From Branchiostoma lanceolatum (lineage: Eukaryota > Chordata > Leptocardii > Amphioxiformes > Branchiostomatidae), in NCBI RefSeq assembly GCF_035083965.1, contig NC_089738.1:8520734-8584733 (forward strand): DNA of 64,000 bases, in the 5' to 3' direction. The position numbers were made by a program, and so were the translations under genes. Positions 12,701 through 21,729 of this stretch are shown piece by piece (the first letter of the stretch is position 1; every line of letters begins with the position of its first letter). The notes under the pieces were generated by a model. It ran no database searches. It had not been told where the DNA came from and saw nothing but the letters and a program-made list of their open reading frames with translations.

Positions 12701-14789
12701 CTTGGATTGGGATGCACTTCGAGCCTTCACACTGGAATTTGAAAACCAGGAGCCTTCCAACACAGAGCTGTTTGAATATTCCTACACGTACCCTGATGAA
12801 ATCATGTAAGTTTGAATTCAGGGCATAGATCTGAATTAAGTCATTTTCATTGGATACATTTGGGCGGAGACCAAATAGTTTGATTAGATGCGCCCGGGAG
12901 CACACAGTGAGGGTAGAGTTCTGTTTTGAGTTTTGCCTGTGGTAAGGGGGTGGATGATTGTATGGATCATATTGCTGTTAACATAACTCCACTACTAGAG
13001 TTAAGTCTTTGTGCTACATATACTTCAGGTTTGCTATGTTAGTTTAGCAATTATGGGGTCTTTTTATAAATATGATCTGGTATTGAATTTTTCGTTTTAT
13101 TTGAGTTGAATGTGTGATAGTTGTATGTCGATTTGTTAGAAATAGAGAGTGTTAAAACACCCCCCAAAACACCCCTCACAATACAATGGTATGGCGACGT
13201 CACAATTCAAGATGGCGGCCACCACACATGCCAACAGATCCAACAAAGGTTTTGCTACACAAACCTGTAAATAGAAATTGTAGCCCTTGTCACATACAAT
13301 TGGTGCGTCAGGTGTACAACAGCATATGGAGGGCATTCTGTAAGAACAGTCATGGTCGTGTATATAGAAATTAAGCTGTCTAATGTATAGCAAATGTCTA
13401 ATGCTTGGAGGTTCTGTCCAAGGCTAGAGGAAAATCCTGTGCCAAAAGAACCGTATGTCTGTGCCTTCAAGAGCTACCACGTGCACTGGATTGCAGCAAC
13501 ATGAAAACATGTTGGGAATTTGTTTCTGACTAAGTATCCTCATTTGCACACTCGTCAAATTCTAGTAACCTGCCTCCAAGGATTTGGAAACAAAAATAGT
13601 GAAAATCATGTGTGGAAAAGTGTTAGGATCATAGATTTTAAAGTTTTTTTTACAATGCTTTTCCTATCAATAGAAATATCATGAAGTGTCCAGTATGCCT
13701 TATATTTTCCCATTCAAAGTAATAGTTTATGCTAAATATTTTTTTCTTGATCTTGTAGGAGCAAAATTGTGAAACTGGCTAAGGAGAAGGGACAGTTGAC
13801 CAGGTCCGACTTTATTCATGCCTACATGAACGAACTTGGGGGTACTGAAAAGTTTGGAACAGAGGTGAGTGTGATATCATTAACTGATTTTGGTTAGCAG
13901 GATGAAAAGGGTATCAATTTATCATACAACAGTCATGTGATAGTCATATCTGGTGAAATGCATATCAACCAAGTCTATAACTCACTCATGAACTCATTCA
14001 TTCATTCATTCACTCACTCATTCACTCAAACATGTAGCTGGTGTGTTATGCCAAATGGCAGTTACATTCAGCAATATAGTCATACAGAATGAATTCACTC
14101 ATTCATGAACACACTTATGAACTAACTCACTCATGAACTTACTTACTAACTCACTCATGAACTCACACATGAACTCACTCATTCATGAACTCACTCATAA
14201 ACTCTCTCACTCACTCACTCATGAACTCACTCATGAACTCCCTCATGAACTCCCTCATCAACTCACTCATCAACTCACTCAGCAACTCACTCAGCAACTC
14301 ACTCATGAACTCCCTCATGAACTCACTCATCAACTCACTCATCATCTCACTCATTATCTCACTAACTCACTCTCATGAACTCACTCACACTCCCTCATAC
14401 ACTCTGACCTGAACTCACTCACACTCACCCACTAACTCCATCTCTCATCACCTTACTCTTCAACTCACTCATTAATTCACTTATGACCTCATGAACTCTT
14501 TAGTCATCACCTTTCAGTAAGATGCTGCTCTGACACTTGTGAATCATTGTTCAACATTTGTGCACAGATTTTTGACAGGTTGGTTGAGGATCAGGAAGAA
14601 GACACCGTCCAGATCCAGGACCTGACAGTTGAGAAGATCGAGTACGCCCTTGAGAACTGGCTCATCCGGATTAAACCAGAGATGACTCCCGAGATGGACG
14701 AGGAGTATCAAGAGAGGGCGAAGGAGTTCGAACAAAGTCTTGGTTTACATAAAGTAGTTGGTGATGCTCAGGGGCATACTGAGCTTTAG
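6706..14789 (+). CDS. ER-lumenal JmjC-domain 2-oxoglutarate oxygenase with EF-hand-like C-terminal part, paralogue 2 (complete)
   Basis: There are eleven coding exons: 6706-6864, 7318-7440, 7883-8086, 8704-8838, 9500-9641, 10297-10430, 11300-11443, 11948-11995, 12642-12805, 13759-13864 and 14568-14789. All phases join, giving 526 residues. A signal peptide (MELVWKFLLLLAVCGS) is followed by a cupin/JmjC domain. The iron ligands HxD are His177-Lys-Asp179 with distal His258 (YWHQ), and Lys192 is the likely 2-oxoglutarate contact. An EF-hand-like loop lies at 369-380 (DVNSKGYLDSDD), with more helical acidic sequence after it. The last four residues are HTEL, a KDEL-type ER-retrieval signal, and there are three N-glycosylation sequons (N189, N241, N309). 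I infer an ER-resident hydroxylase resembling JMJD8 in location; its substrate is unknown. Intron 4 has a GC donor. The 3' UTR starts in a small transposon, with a possible AATAAA at 15336-15341. Confidence 0.9.
7528..7623. mobile_element. TAGCCTG-ended foldback element in intron 2 of JmjC paralogue 2
   Basis: The element begins TAGCCTGACTAAATCGTGCTC and ends GTAAACACAGGCTA. Flanks GAATAGATC (left) and GAATAGACT (right) match at the first seven positions, consistent with a decayed 9-bp target duplication. A second copy is at 32863-32950. Intron 2 of paralogue 1 lacks it, so it inserted after the gene duplication. Confidence 0.65.
8960..9128. repeat. (AC)n microsatellite with interruptions
   Basis: Impure CA/CACA tract within intron 4 of the JmjC gene. 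Open frames on both strands here are artefacts of the repeat. Confidence 0.9.
9129..9312. mobile_element. Small inverted-repeat element (CGCGGTGGTTTTATG family), copy 1
   Basis: It begins TATACTATAAATGCAGAAATG, contains the paired strings GCGGTGGTTTTATG and AACTTAAAACCACCGC, and ends ACGCGAACTTAAATGCATG. The same arrangement occurs at 18503-18735. It has no coding capacity and lies in intron 4. Confidence 0.6.
9690..10060. repeat. Minisatellite, about 25-36 bp units with CCTACCTACCTAAAGAGTG
   Basis: About ten imperfect tandem units in intron 5 of the JmjC gene, each with a CCTACCTA core and an AAAGAGTGTTAAAG-like core. Confidence 0.8.
10432..10702 (-). repeat. Dispersed repeat R1 (AGGTCA-rich), reverse copy
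   Basis: On the minus strand it reads ATCAAGACCATAGCACGTCC, then CTGCTGCAGTACCAAGGTCAC, TCGACCTTGACC and TTGAGTTATGCTGA, ending near 10436-10456 in a short palindrome around ATCTCCAT. Other copies are at 19485-19765, 45287-45530 and 53590-53900. No coding capacity; located in intron 6. Confidence 0.7.
11158..11240 (+). pseudogene. Partial duplicate of JmjC exon 7
   Basis: This stretch encodes VMWDWPVFGNMTMGHADLNVG..., matching the first ~22 residues of the real exon 7 (11300-11443), then diverges and meets a GTAAGT. With its own acceptor (TTAG at 11154-11157) it would be 83 nt long, so including it would break the frame. Most likely it is a decaying tandem exon duplicate. Confidence 0.7.
11540..11841 (-). 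mobile_element. tRNA-derived SINE in intron 7
   Basis: The minus strand starts with a tRNA-like head: GGCCTAGTGGGTAGAGTG (A box) and GAGTTCGAACCCC (B box), with an anticodon-loop-like string CCTTGCATACGG between them. A body of about 230 bp follows. The fused body and intronic position argue against a functional tRNA gene. Confidence 0.7.
13980..14465. repeat. 12-bp-period minisatellite (AACTCACTCATG)
   Basis: About 480 bp of imperfect tandem AACTCACTCATG-like units in intron 10 of the JmjC gene. The frames MNSLINSLT... and NSLTHELTHELP... read through it only because the period is a multiple of three. Confidence 0.9.
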
Positions 14790-14820
14790 ATACAATGGTC
14801 ACCACTTGTTGTACATCTAC

Positions 14821-15012
14821 TAACATAATTCCACTAGGGTACATAATCCCGCTGAAAAGATACGTCGAAACAGATCTCCAACCAAAAATCCTCCAGTATA
14901 ATGCACTCCTGTATATCTTAACTGTGCATACCTGGAGTTGCAGCACTAGTGATCTCTCAAACACACTGTTTTTCAGTGTGGCAGATTTATGTAACCGGGC
15001 GGATTAATGTTA
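14821..15012. mobile_element. Short inverted-repeat element (TAACATAATTCC family, copy 2) in the JmjC 3' UTR
   Basis: It matches 5231-5433 and starts 32 bp after the stop codon of the JmjC gene, so the element has become the start of that gene's 3' untranslated region. Confidence 0.6.
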
Positions 15013-15690
15013 ATGGAGTTTACATGTAGTTCTTGGGTCGTCATTCAAAACAACGTTCAACAACTACGTTATACCTAAAAAGTACTGTATGAAAGCTTAT
15101 TTGGGTACTGGGACAGGTGGCAGGTAAAGGCGATTTTAACTGATAACCTTTCTTTCCAGCACAAAATGATGTGCACTGAACCTTATTGTGTACACATTAT
15201 TTTGTACTGGTATAAGTCTCTTGAGCCATATCATCATATCTAAATGAGTGTTAAGTAAAGATTTGTAAATGGTTGTGTTTGGGGCCCTTTTTTTCGAATT
15301 GGAAAAAATAAGCGCAGCAATTCTGAGAAGCTGCAAATAAAATACCTGTGTGGCGAAAGAATATAATTAGGAAAAGTGAACTTTTGTAAAAGCTACAACA
15401 ATAGACTATAAGGCTTTTCTTGGTGTAGTTTTATTTGGAAGATGGAGTTTATGATATAAGTGGTATTATACATAGAGGTGTACATTTATTTTGGTCTAAA
15501 TAAGCGAGAAAAGCTTTGTCATCACAACAGTTACTTTTCAAGGAGCTGGAACTTACAAAGATAAGCTATTCTGGGTTTGTTTTATTTAGAAAATGGAGGT
15601 GATGATAGATATGATAGCTACTTACTTATGCTTCCGTCACAATTGCGCCGGTGCCGGTAGGGGGTGTAGCCCCGGCGGGGCCCTGAAGCC

Positions 15691-15990
15691 ACACATTTGT
15701 CCCCGTGGACAGACGGATACCGCGGAGTATCTCCCGGTGTTCTCATGATTAGCTTAAGGCGTCTATTTTTTGCCTGGTCCTGGGTTGACCTTTACTCCGA
15801 GTTAAAAACATCCTGGGACCTGGCCGTGCCCAAAAGAAGAAACACATTTGTCCCCGTGGACTGCCGGATACCGGGGAGTATCTCCCGGTGTTCTCATGAT
15901 TAGCCTAAGGCGTCTATTTTTTGCCGGGTCCTGGGTTGATTTTAACTGTGAATTAAAAACATTCTGGGACCTGGCCGTAATCAAAAGAAG
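15691..15990. repeat. Two tandem copies of a ~150-bp GC-rich unit
   Basis: ACACATTTGTCCCCGTGGAC begins at 15691 and again at 15841. Each unit continues through CGGAGTATCTCCCGGTGTTC and CTTAAGGCGTC-like or CCTAAGGCGTC-like strings. The source is not recognised. Confidence 0.75.
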
Positions 15991-16319
15991 CTGCAGGGTG
16001 TCCCACTAGGCCACGTAGGGATCTCGCCCAAAAGTGCAAAAAACTGCCCGTGAACTACCCGGCAGGGCCTCTTTTCCAATTGCGACCAAAGCATTAGACT
16101 AGAGGGTTTTTTTCCCTGAAATGTCAATTAGAAACTTGAGATGAATGACTTGTCTACATTATATGCATTGTTGTTACAAGACTATGTATGTATGTATGTA
16201 TGTATATCTTTCTATGATCAGTCACGGTGCAATGGTATGAAAGCTGCTACATTGCTGCAAAAATGGTATTACAGAGCTTCTATTTAATGAAGATTTATCC
16301 CTTGGATTTTATATGTATA

Positions 16320-16590
16320 TCTGGAATAAAAGACTTTCTGCATCATACTTGAGTTTAAATGCAACAAGAAAGAAGTGCATATTGAGTACAGTATAAGTAC
16401 GTTTAGCAGAGACAGTTGTAATTCTAAAGAAACTGTCGATTTTTGGTATCGTACTAAATGATAAAGGACTTTCTGCATCATACTTGAGTTCACATGCAAC
16501 AAGAAAGAAGAGCATATTGGGTACAGTATAAGTACATTTAGCAGAGACAGTTGTAATTCTAAAGAAACTGACGATTTTTTGTATCGTACT
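16320..16590. repeat. Two tandem copies of a ~133-bp unit
   Basis: GACTTTCTGCATCATACTTG occurs near 16331 and 16467, each followed by AGCAGAGACAGTTGTAATTC. Part of the unit reappears inverted near 22255-22285, upstream of SDR copy 3. Confidence 0.7.
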
Positions 16591-16724
16591 CCATCATTTT
16601 CTTCTTTGCAATCGTCTGCACCTGTTGCTGTCACGTGACTTCTGCACACCTGTCCCGTGGCTCATTGTGACCTTTGATTCTCGTCCAGATACATGTAAGA
16701 TGTAAACATAAACTCATATTACAC

Positions 16725-17130
16725 ATATGATAGTGCTACTAAACTTGTTTCCGATTTGGGGTGGAATACTTTAAAGGATAGAAGGACAGCTAGTAGACTT
16801 ACAGTTCTGCAAAAGGCAAGACACCATAAGATAGCCCTACCGGTCGAAGGTTATCTGTCACCTGCACCGCGCCAATCGCGACACTCAAATCAAAATTCAT
16901 ATAAGAGTCAACCATTTCACAAAGACTGTTATAGATACTCTTTTTACCCTCGCACTGTGAGAGACTGGAATTCATTGCCTCAAGAAGTCACGGAGATAGC
17001 TGACCCTCCCAAGTTCAAGGAGGCGGTGCTCCTGCACCTCAGAGGACAATAAAAGCGCAGCGCACTCCCCTGGGCGATTTACCCCAACAAGAGGTGTGTT
17101 GCCCAGTACCAAATAAAGATCAAGATCAAT
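16725..17130 (+). mobile_element. 5'-truncated LINE retrotransposon (reverse-transcriptase C-terminus and 3' tail)
   Basis: The plus strand reads YDSATKLVSDLGWNTLKDRR, TASRLTVLQKARHHKIALPV and, later, FYPRTVRDWNSLPQEV, ending in LHLRGQ and a stop at 17053-17055. LGW..L..RR followed by a final R-x-x-WN-x-LP block is the usual end of CR1/L2/Jockey-type polymerases. A tail with AATAAAGATCAAGATCAA follows. Only the last ~110 codons remain. Confidence 0.8.
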
Positions 17131-17388
17131 GCAAGAAGCGTTACTATCAAATAATTGGCTGTGTACTATTGGCAGGACAACTGTTCAATGAGACAGACCT
17201 GACCTCGATTTTGTTAAAGGGGAAACACTTAATACTAGTTGCTACGTGCTAATTTGATGCTAAAGGTCTTCACCAATATGACAAATAAGACGATTTACTA
17301 ATTCACTGCTTTCCTAGATGTCCAGTAATCTCTCTCACCCCTTACTTCATCAAACTGTTCATACACTGTTTTTAATCATTTGGCCACT

Positions 17389-17432
17389 TATATAAGATGA
17401 CCCTTTAGAAGAGGGCAGCATACCAAAGGTCA
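17389..17432 (+). promoter_or_regulatory. Promoter of SDR copy 2: TATA box and nuclear-receptor half site
   Basis: TATATAAG at 17389-17396 is followed by CAAAGGTCA at 17424-17432; the ATG is at 17506. The same pair precedes SDR copy 1, which supports function. Confidence 0.55.
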
Positions 17433-17505
17433 CTTAGGTCCTCCCTACAATAACAACTTGTAATCTTTGCCGCATATTCTTCCCACAGCGCATCACCGCA
17501 CCAAC

Positions 17506-18306
17506 ATGTCGCACAGCAAGACCGCTCTCGTAACCGGAGGCACCCGGGGAATCGGCTACGGTATAGCCGAGGAGCTCGCCTCTGCCGGGTACGATCTAGT
17601 TCTAGGCTACCGACAGAATCTAGAACGTGCCCAAGACGCTAAGACCAACTTGGAGAACACGTACCAGACACACGTGTTCTTGGTCGGAGGTGGGGCGGAA
17701 GAAGAAGCCACAGTGGACGCTTACTTCTCCTGTATCGACGATAACTTCGGCGGCAAGCTGAATGCGCTCGTCCACAACGCCGGTAGCTTCTGGGGTGGCC
17801 TGCCGCCAAGCCGACCCGACACCAACGGCAGCTGGTTCCAGGGCTGGGAGGCGTACGACTACTACCAGGGCATGTACCCGAAATGTTTCATCAGGCTTGT
17901 AGAAAAGGCGGTCACCCGTATGGAGGACGAGCGAGGGTACATCGTCGCCGTGTCTTCTCCTGGATGCAATAACAGCGGAGGTCCCCATCTCAACCACGTA
18001 ATGCCTGGTATTTCCAAGGCAAGTATGGAGTACCTGGTTCGGCACTACGCCAAGCAACTCGCGCCCAGGCGGATCACATGTAACGTCATCATTCCGGAGT
18101 TTGTCAAGACCGAGGCCTGGGATCCGATGATAGAAAAATTGGGAGCGACTCGAGTCGAAGATTTCTTTGTGAAGTCTTACGGCATGAAACGGTGGAGCGA
18201 TCCGCGTGAAGTCGGCGGTGTGGTGGCGTTCCTGTGCTCGGAAAGGGCGGCGTTCGTCACCGGCGCATGTTTGCCCGTAGACGGTGGCTTCCACCTCGGC
18301 AAGTAA
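17506..18306 (+). CDS. Intronless short-chain dehydrogenase/reductase, FabL-like, catalytic Tyr replaced by His (copy 2)
   Basis: The open frame gives 266 residues from MSHSKTALVTGG. An in-frame ATG lies 13 codons upstream (17467), but the MSHSK start is shared by all three copies and is preferred. TGGTRGIG (10-17), NAG (91-93), Ser151 and Lys171 are kept. The residue 13 after Ser151 is His164 (context LNHVMPGISK), where copies 1 and 3 have Tyr. Loss of the tyrosine proton donor predicts weak, altered or no reductase activity, although the frame is intact and the promoter motifs are conserved. It lies downstream of the JmjC gene on the same strand. The protein is close to copy 1 over its length. 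Confidence 0.85.
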   Translation: MSHSKTALVTGGTRGIGYGIAEELASAGYDLVLGYRQNLERAQDAKTNLENTYQTHVFLVGGGAEEEATVDAYFSCIDDNFGGKLNALVHNAGSFWGGLPPSRPDTNGSWFQGWEAYDYYQGMYPKCFIRLVEKAVTRMEDERGYIVAVSSPGCNNSGGPHLNHVMPGISKASMEYLVRHYAKQLAPRRITCNVIIPEFVKTEAWDPMIEKLGATRVEDFFVKSYGMKRWSDPREVGGVVAFLCSERAAFVTGACLPVDGGFHLGK

Positions 18307-18359
18307 TCACAGGGATCTTATAATCAGCTAATGGTTTTAGAACTGTCCACTGCAGATGA

Positions 18360-18776
18360 TAGCCTCCATAACAGGCTCTATGGGCCTTTATTTTTGGGTC
18401 TTATAATACACTTTTTGCTAATGTAGCTTTTACCCGTAGTAATAGGCCTATTACTACGAATCGGCTGCCCAAACGACGCAGTACAAAAGGAAGTAATCAG
18501 CAAAAAGTATACTCTAAATGCAGAAATGTTCGCGGTGGTTTTATGTTCGCGGTTTTCGCGGCGACCGTTTTATCCGCGAACTTAAAGCCACCGCGAATAT
18601 TTTTGTCCAATACTGTAGCCTGTAGCAGTATGTGACTGTAGCGCTGCCGCATACGTAAAACCACCGCGATCACCCCAGTTTTGCCTTAGCGCGAAATAAA
18701 AACCACGTGAACTTAAGAGCATTTACAGTATTATACGCCCCAAAAAAGGCCCAGGGAGTCTGCAGTATGGAGGCTA
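18360..18776. mobile_element. TAGCCTC-ended inverted-repeat element with a second element nested inside
   Basis: The ends are TAGCCTCCATA and TATGGAGGCTA. Flanks TGCAGATGA (18351-18359) and TGCAGACGG (18777-18785) match at seven of nine positions. Inside, 18503-18735 is a CGCGGTGGTTTTATG-family element (see 9129-9312), itself bounded by near-inverse AGTATACTCTAAATGC and GCATTTACAGTAT. Confidence 0.7.
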
Positions 18777-18799
18777 TGCAGACGGTATCTTTCTACATA

Positions 18800-19110
18800 A
18801 AGACTTTCTTACGATCCGGCAACTAGAATATAGAGTGTTGATAGCAGTCACTGCCGTGTCGGTGAAGTACTGGTGGATAGACCCAAGATGTCGAGCGGTC
18901 TATCACTATGAATGGACATCAGTGATATCAGAAATACATAATTTATACATCTGCTGTTTTTTCGACCTTTTTAAAAATATTTTTGTTGACTCTGTACCTC
19001 TGTCATCTTGTATGTATATAGTATTGGTGTCTTATAAGCCCACGCGGGCTGGGCACATAATGTGCAAGACACATAGATAAAACTTTCATTCATTCATTCA
19101 TTCATTCCTT
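18800..19110 (+). mobile_element. Probable LINE 3' end with (ATTC)n tail
   Basis: A GC-rich hairpin GCCCACGCGGGCTGGGC is followed by ATAAAACTTTCATTCATTCATTC. A 3' hairpin plus short tandem tail is typical of several non-LTR elements. No polymerase codons remain. Confidence 0.45.
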
Positions 19111-19299
19111 TTCTTTCCATCCTTTATTCCTCCATAAAAGGATAGCCATATTACTCAAATACATGAATATACAATTATAAGACGTTAAACTATAAAATAA
19201 CTTTAAATATGAAATAACAGATCTTGTCTGGAACATGCTTGATACGCGTTTGTCAATGTTTTCTTAGTCTTTCTGTCTTCGAAGAATGTCTGGCCACTG

Positions 19300-19410
19300 G
19301 ACGGAGTTAATGTAATCAATGTAGAACAACAAATGACCTGTTGTGTTGAGAGACAAAGGTCACTAATCCGATGTTATGCCTGCTCTATAAAAGCAGGTCA
19401 CAGGTCACAG
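19300..19410 (+). promoter_or_regulatory. Promoter-like segment with a perfect DR1 element
   Basis: AGGTCA-C-AGGTCA at 19395-19407 is a direct repeat with 1-bp spacing, the RXR/PPAR/HNF4 class of site. CTATAAAAGC lies just upstream (from about 19385). The segment resembles 4460-4560. No gene follows, so it may be an orphaned copy of a promoter from the SDR duplications. Confidence 0.4.
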
Positions 19411-19484
19411 GAGTAGCGTGTTCCTATATAAACAAGCTGCCAGGGAGCCCAAACCTACACCACTTCTTTCTTGCATCACAAGCT

Positions 19485-19765
19485 ATTTGCCACCCAAAAA
19501 TCAAGACCATAGCACGTCCAGGTCAAAATATACAAAAACGGAAGTTCCGCTGCAGTACCAAGGTCACTTACCAGGTGGCCCAAAATTGACCTTGAATTTC
19601 GGCTTCCCAACACCCGCCCACATACCAAATATTATCGAAATCTAGTTAGAGGTTTTTGAGTTATGCTGACTAGAGTAGTGCGGAAACACAAACAGACAGA
19701 CAACAAACAGACAGACAGACAGACACATTCAAAACTATATCTCCATTTGTCATGGAGATAACAAG
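19485..19765 (+). repeat. Dispersed repeat R1, forward copy
   Basis: It contains ATCAAGACCATAGCACGTCC, GCTGCAGTACCAAGGTCAC, ATTGACCTTGAA and TTGAGTTATGCTGAC, followed by a CAGACAGA microsatellite and the terminal ATCTCCATTTGTCATGGAGAT palindrome. Confidence 0.75.
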
Positions 19766-19769
19766 AGCA

Positions 19770-20324
19770 ATACATCTACTGTATGAAGACCACTGATAAT
19801 AGTTTGAGCTTCTGGTATACCAACATACTACTATTAACTCGTACATATACACGAGCCTCATTCAGTTGACTCAATATGCAATGGATCAATGTTAGATCTC
19901 TTTGAAATTGAAATATATTCCGTTGTTTTTTCCGATCGATGTTTTCATATTACTCTGGAACTTGCCCTGCGTTTAGTAAAGCATTAATCCGGAATGATGA
20001 CGATAATGCCTTTGCACCTCTAGCAAAACAACTTAAGGCCTTAGTCAGTCAAGAACAACATGTAAAGGCACACACAAAATATGGGGATGATTTATTCACA
20101 CCTTCATCTTGTCCCATATTCAATTAATGAATTATGATATTACACAGCTGTACTTCAACCAATCTATCCAAGGCATGTCAAAAAGAGAAAATGACACTAA
20201 TATGAGTAGCAATTACACAGAAGAGTAGAAATTCCGTTGAGGCTATTGTTGGTTTACACATTGCAGTTTATCTACAGTCCTTACCGTCATATACGGTATA
20301 TTAGAGAGTCCAACTTCTTCACGA
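19770..20324. other. Intergenic stretch with no gene recognised
   Basis: A 62-codon plus-strand frame at 19939-20127 has no recognised motif and no clear splice partners. Confidence 0.4.
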
Positions 20325-21125
20325 TCACTTGAGGTGTAACCCGCCGTCGATGGGTAGAGCTATGCCTGTGACGAAGGCCGCCTTTTCCGAGCACAAGAAC
20401 GCCACCACGCCGCCGACTTCACGCGGGGATCCCCAACGCTTCATGCCGAGGGAATTTACCATACCCTCGACTTGATCTGCACCCATATCTTCGACAACTG
20501 GCCCCCAGGCCTCGGTTTTAGTGAACCCAGGAATGATGACGTTACAAGTGATCCGCCTGGGCGCCAGCTGCTTAGCGTAGTGCCGAACCAGGTACTCCAC
20601 GCTTGCTTTAGATATGCCTGGGCTGACGTAGCTGAGGTAGGGGCTGGAAGAATTGTTACATCCAGGAGAGGACACGGCGACGATGTACCCTCGCTCGTCC
20701 TCCATACGGGTGACCGCCTTTTCTACAAGCCTGATGAAACATTTCGGGTACATGCCCTGGTAGTATTCGTACGCCTCCCAGCCCTGGAACCAGCTGCCGT
20801 TGGCGTCGGGCTTGCTTGGGGAACGGCCTCCCCAGTACGCACCGGCGTTATGAACGAGCGCATTCAGCTTGCCGCCGAAGTTCTCGTCGATACAGGAGAA
20901 GTAAGCGTCCACCGTGGCTTCTTCTTCTGTTGTGCCTCCGACCAGGAACACACGTACCTTGTACGTTCCCTGTAGGTGTGCCCTGGCGTCTTGGGCACGT
21001 TCTTGGTTCTGTTGGTAGCCTAGAACTAGATCGTACCCGGCTGCGGCGAGCTCCTCGAGCTCGGCTATACCGTAGCCGATTCCCCGGGTGCCTCCGGTGA
21101 CGAGAGCGGTCTTGCTGTGTGACAT
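20325..21125 (-). CDS. Intronless short-chain dehydrogenase/reductase, FabL-like active site (copy 3)
   Basis: The open frame gives 266 residues from MSHSKTALVTGG. A 6-bp tandem duplication (GAGCTC) adds two residues after YGIAE, so the motifs shift by two: Ser153, Tyr166 (+13) and Lys173 (+7). Tyr is kept (YLSYVSPGISK). The Gly motif TGGTRGIG and NAG are present. The C-terminus is LPIDGGLHLK, slightly different from copies 1 and 2. The frame is intact, so an active enzyme is likely; the substrate is unknown. Its TATA box lies about 590 bp upstream, against 110-130 bp in the other copies, because some 500 bp has been inserted. Confidence 0.85.
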   Translation of the reverse strand: MSHSKTALVTGGTRGIGYGIAELEELAAAGYDLVLGYQQNQERAQDARAHLQGTYKVRVFLVGGTTEEEATVDAYFSCIDENFGGKLNALVHNAGAYWGGRSPSKPDANGSWFQGWEAYEYYQGMYPKCFIRLVEKAVTRMEDERGYIVAVSSPGCNNSSSPYLSYVSPGISKASVEYLVRHYAKQLAPRRITCNVIIPGFTKTEAWGPVVEDMGADQVEGMVNSLGMKRWGSPREVGGVVAFLCSEKAAFVTGIALPIDGGLHLK

Positions 21126-21159
21126 GTTGGCCGGTGTTGGAAGAATGTCTGGTCAAGAA

Positions 21160-21721
21160 ATACTAAATAGCTGCTACCAGGTAGCAGAACACAGTTTTTA
21201 TCCGCGACCTATGACGCGGGTACAGAAAATAGTGCGGCCCAAACTCTTGAAGACTGGGTAGAAAGCTGCATGTCAGAGGCATCCATGTGTAAAATGTGCT
21301 GTATGGTGTAGAAATATGTCGGCTTTTAGACTGTAGGATTTGGATAGTGGACCTTTTGGCTTTTCCGCTTTGTGTATGAATGCGCCATCTTGTGCAACCG
21401 CCTCACGGGGTCAGGCGGCTGCAGTCCAGTGACCTCTCGCAGAGCGCTGTTTCAAAGTGGGCGTGAGGAGCCGATACGCCGACAGGATTTTAGGTTGTAC
21501 CCTAAACTCAAACATATTCGTTTTTCGTATTTCTCGAGTGCACCGCGCTATAATTTTTATCGCGTCGAAGCTAGTCACCTTGCGGCCCTTAACTATAGAA
21601 ATCCCCATGGGCCGAAAACTGTGTTCAGTGCTATCACAACCCTTTTGTTGGGGGTGGCAATAAATTACCTTTGGTATACTAGTCTTCTTATCTTCTTTGA
21701 CTCCAAAGCTCATCTTATATA
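21160..21721 (-). promoter_or_regulatory. Displaced promoter of SDR copy 3 and intervening insertion
   Basis: The TATA box (minus-strand TATATAAG, 21714-21721) sits in sequence homologous to the promoters of copies 1 and 2. Homology stops just after CCAAAGGT and resumes near the ATG. The ~500 bp between is unrelated to the other copies and has no recognised gene. It could be an insertion, or a new 5' untranslated segment. Confidence 0.45.
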
Positions 21722-21729
21722 ACTGGTCC

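Noticed and set aside
14133..14412. Protein of repeated NSLTHELTHELP units
   Set aside because: An artefact of a 12-bp tandem repeat in an intron.
17467..17505. Upstream start for SDR copy 2 (MPHILPTAHHRTN...)
   Set aside because: The extension is not conserved in copies 1 and 3, which begin at MSHSK.
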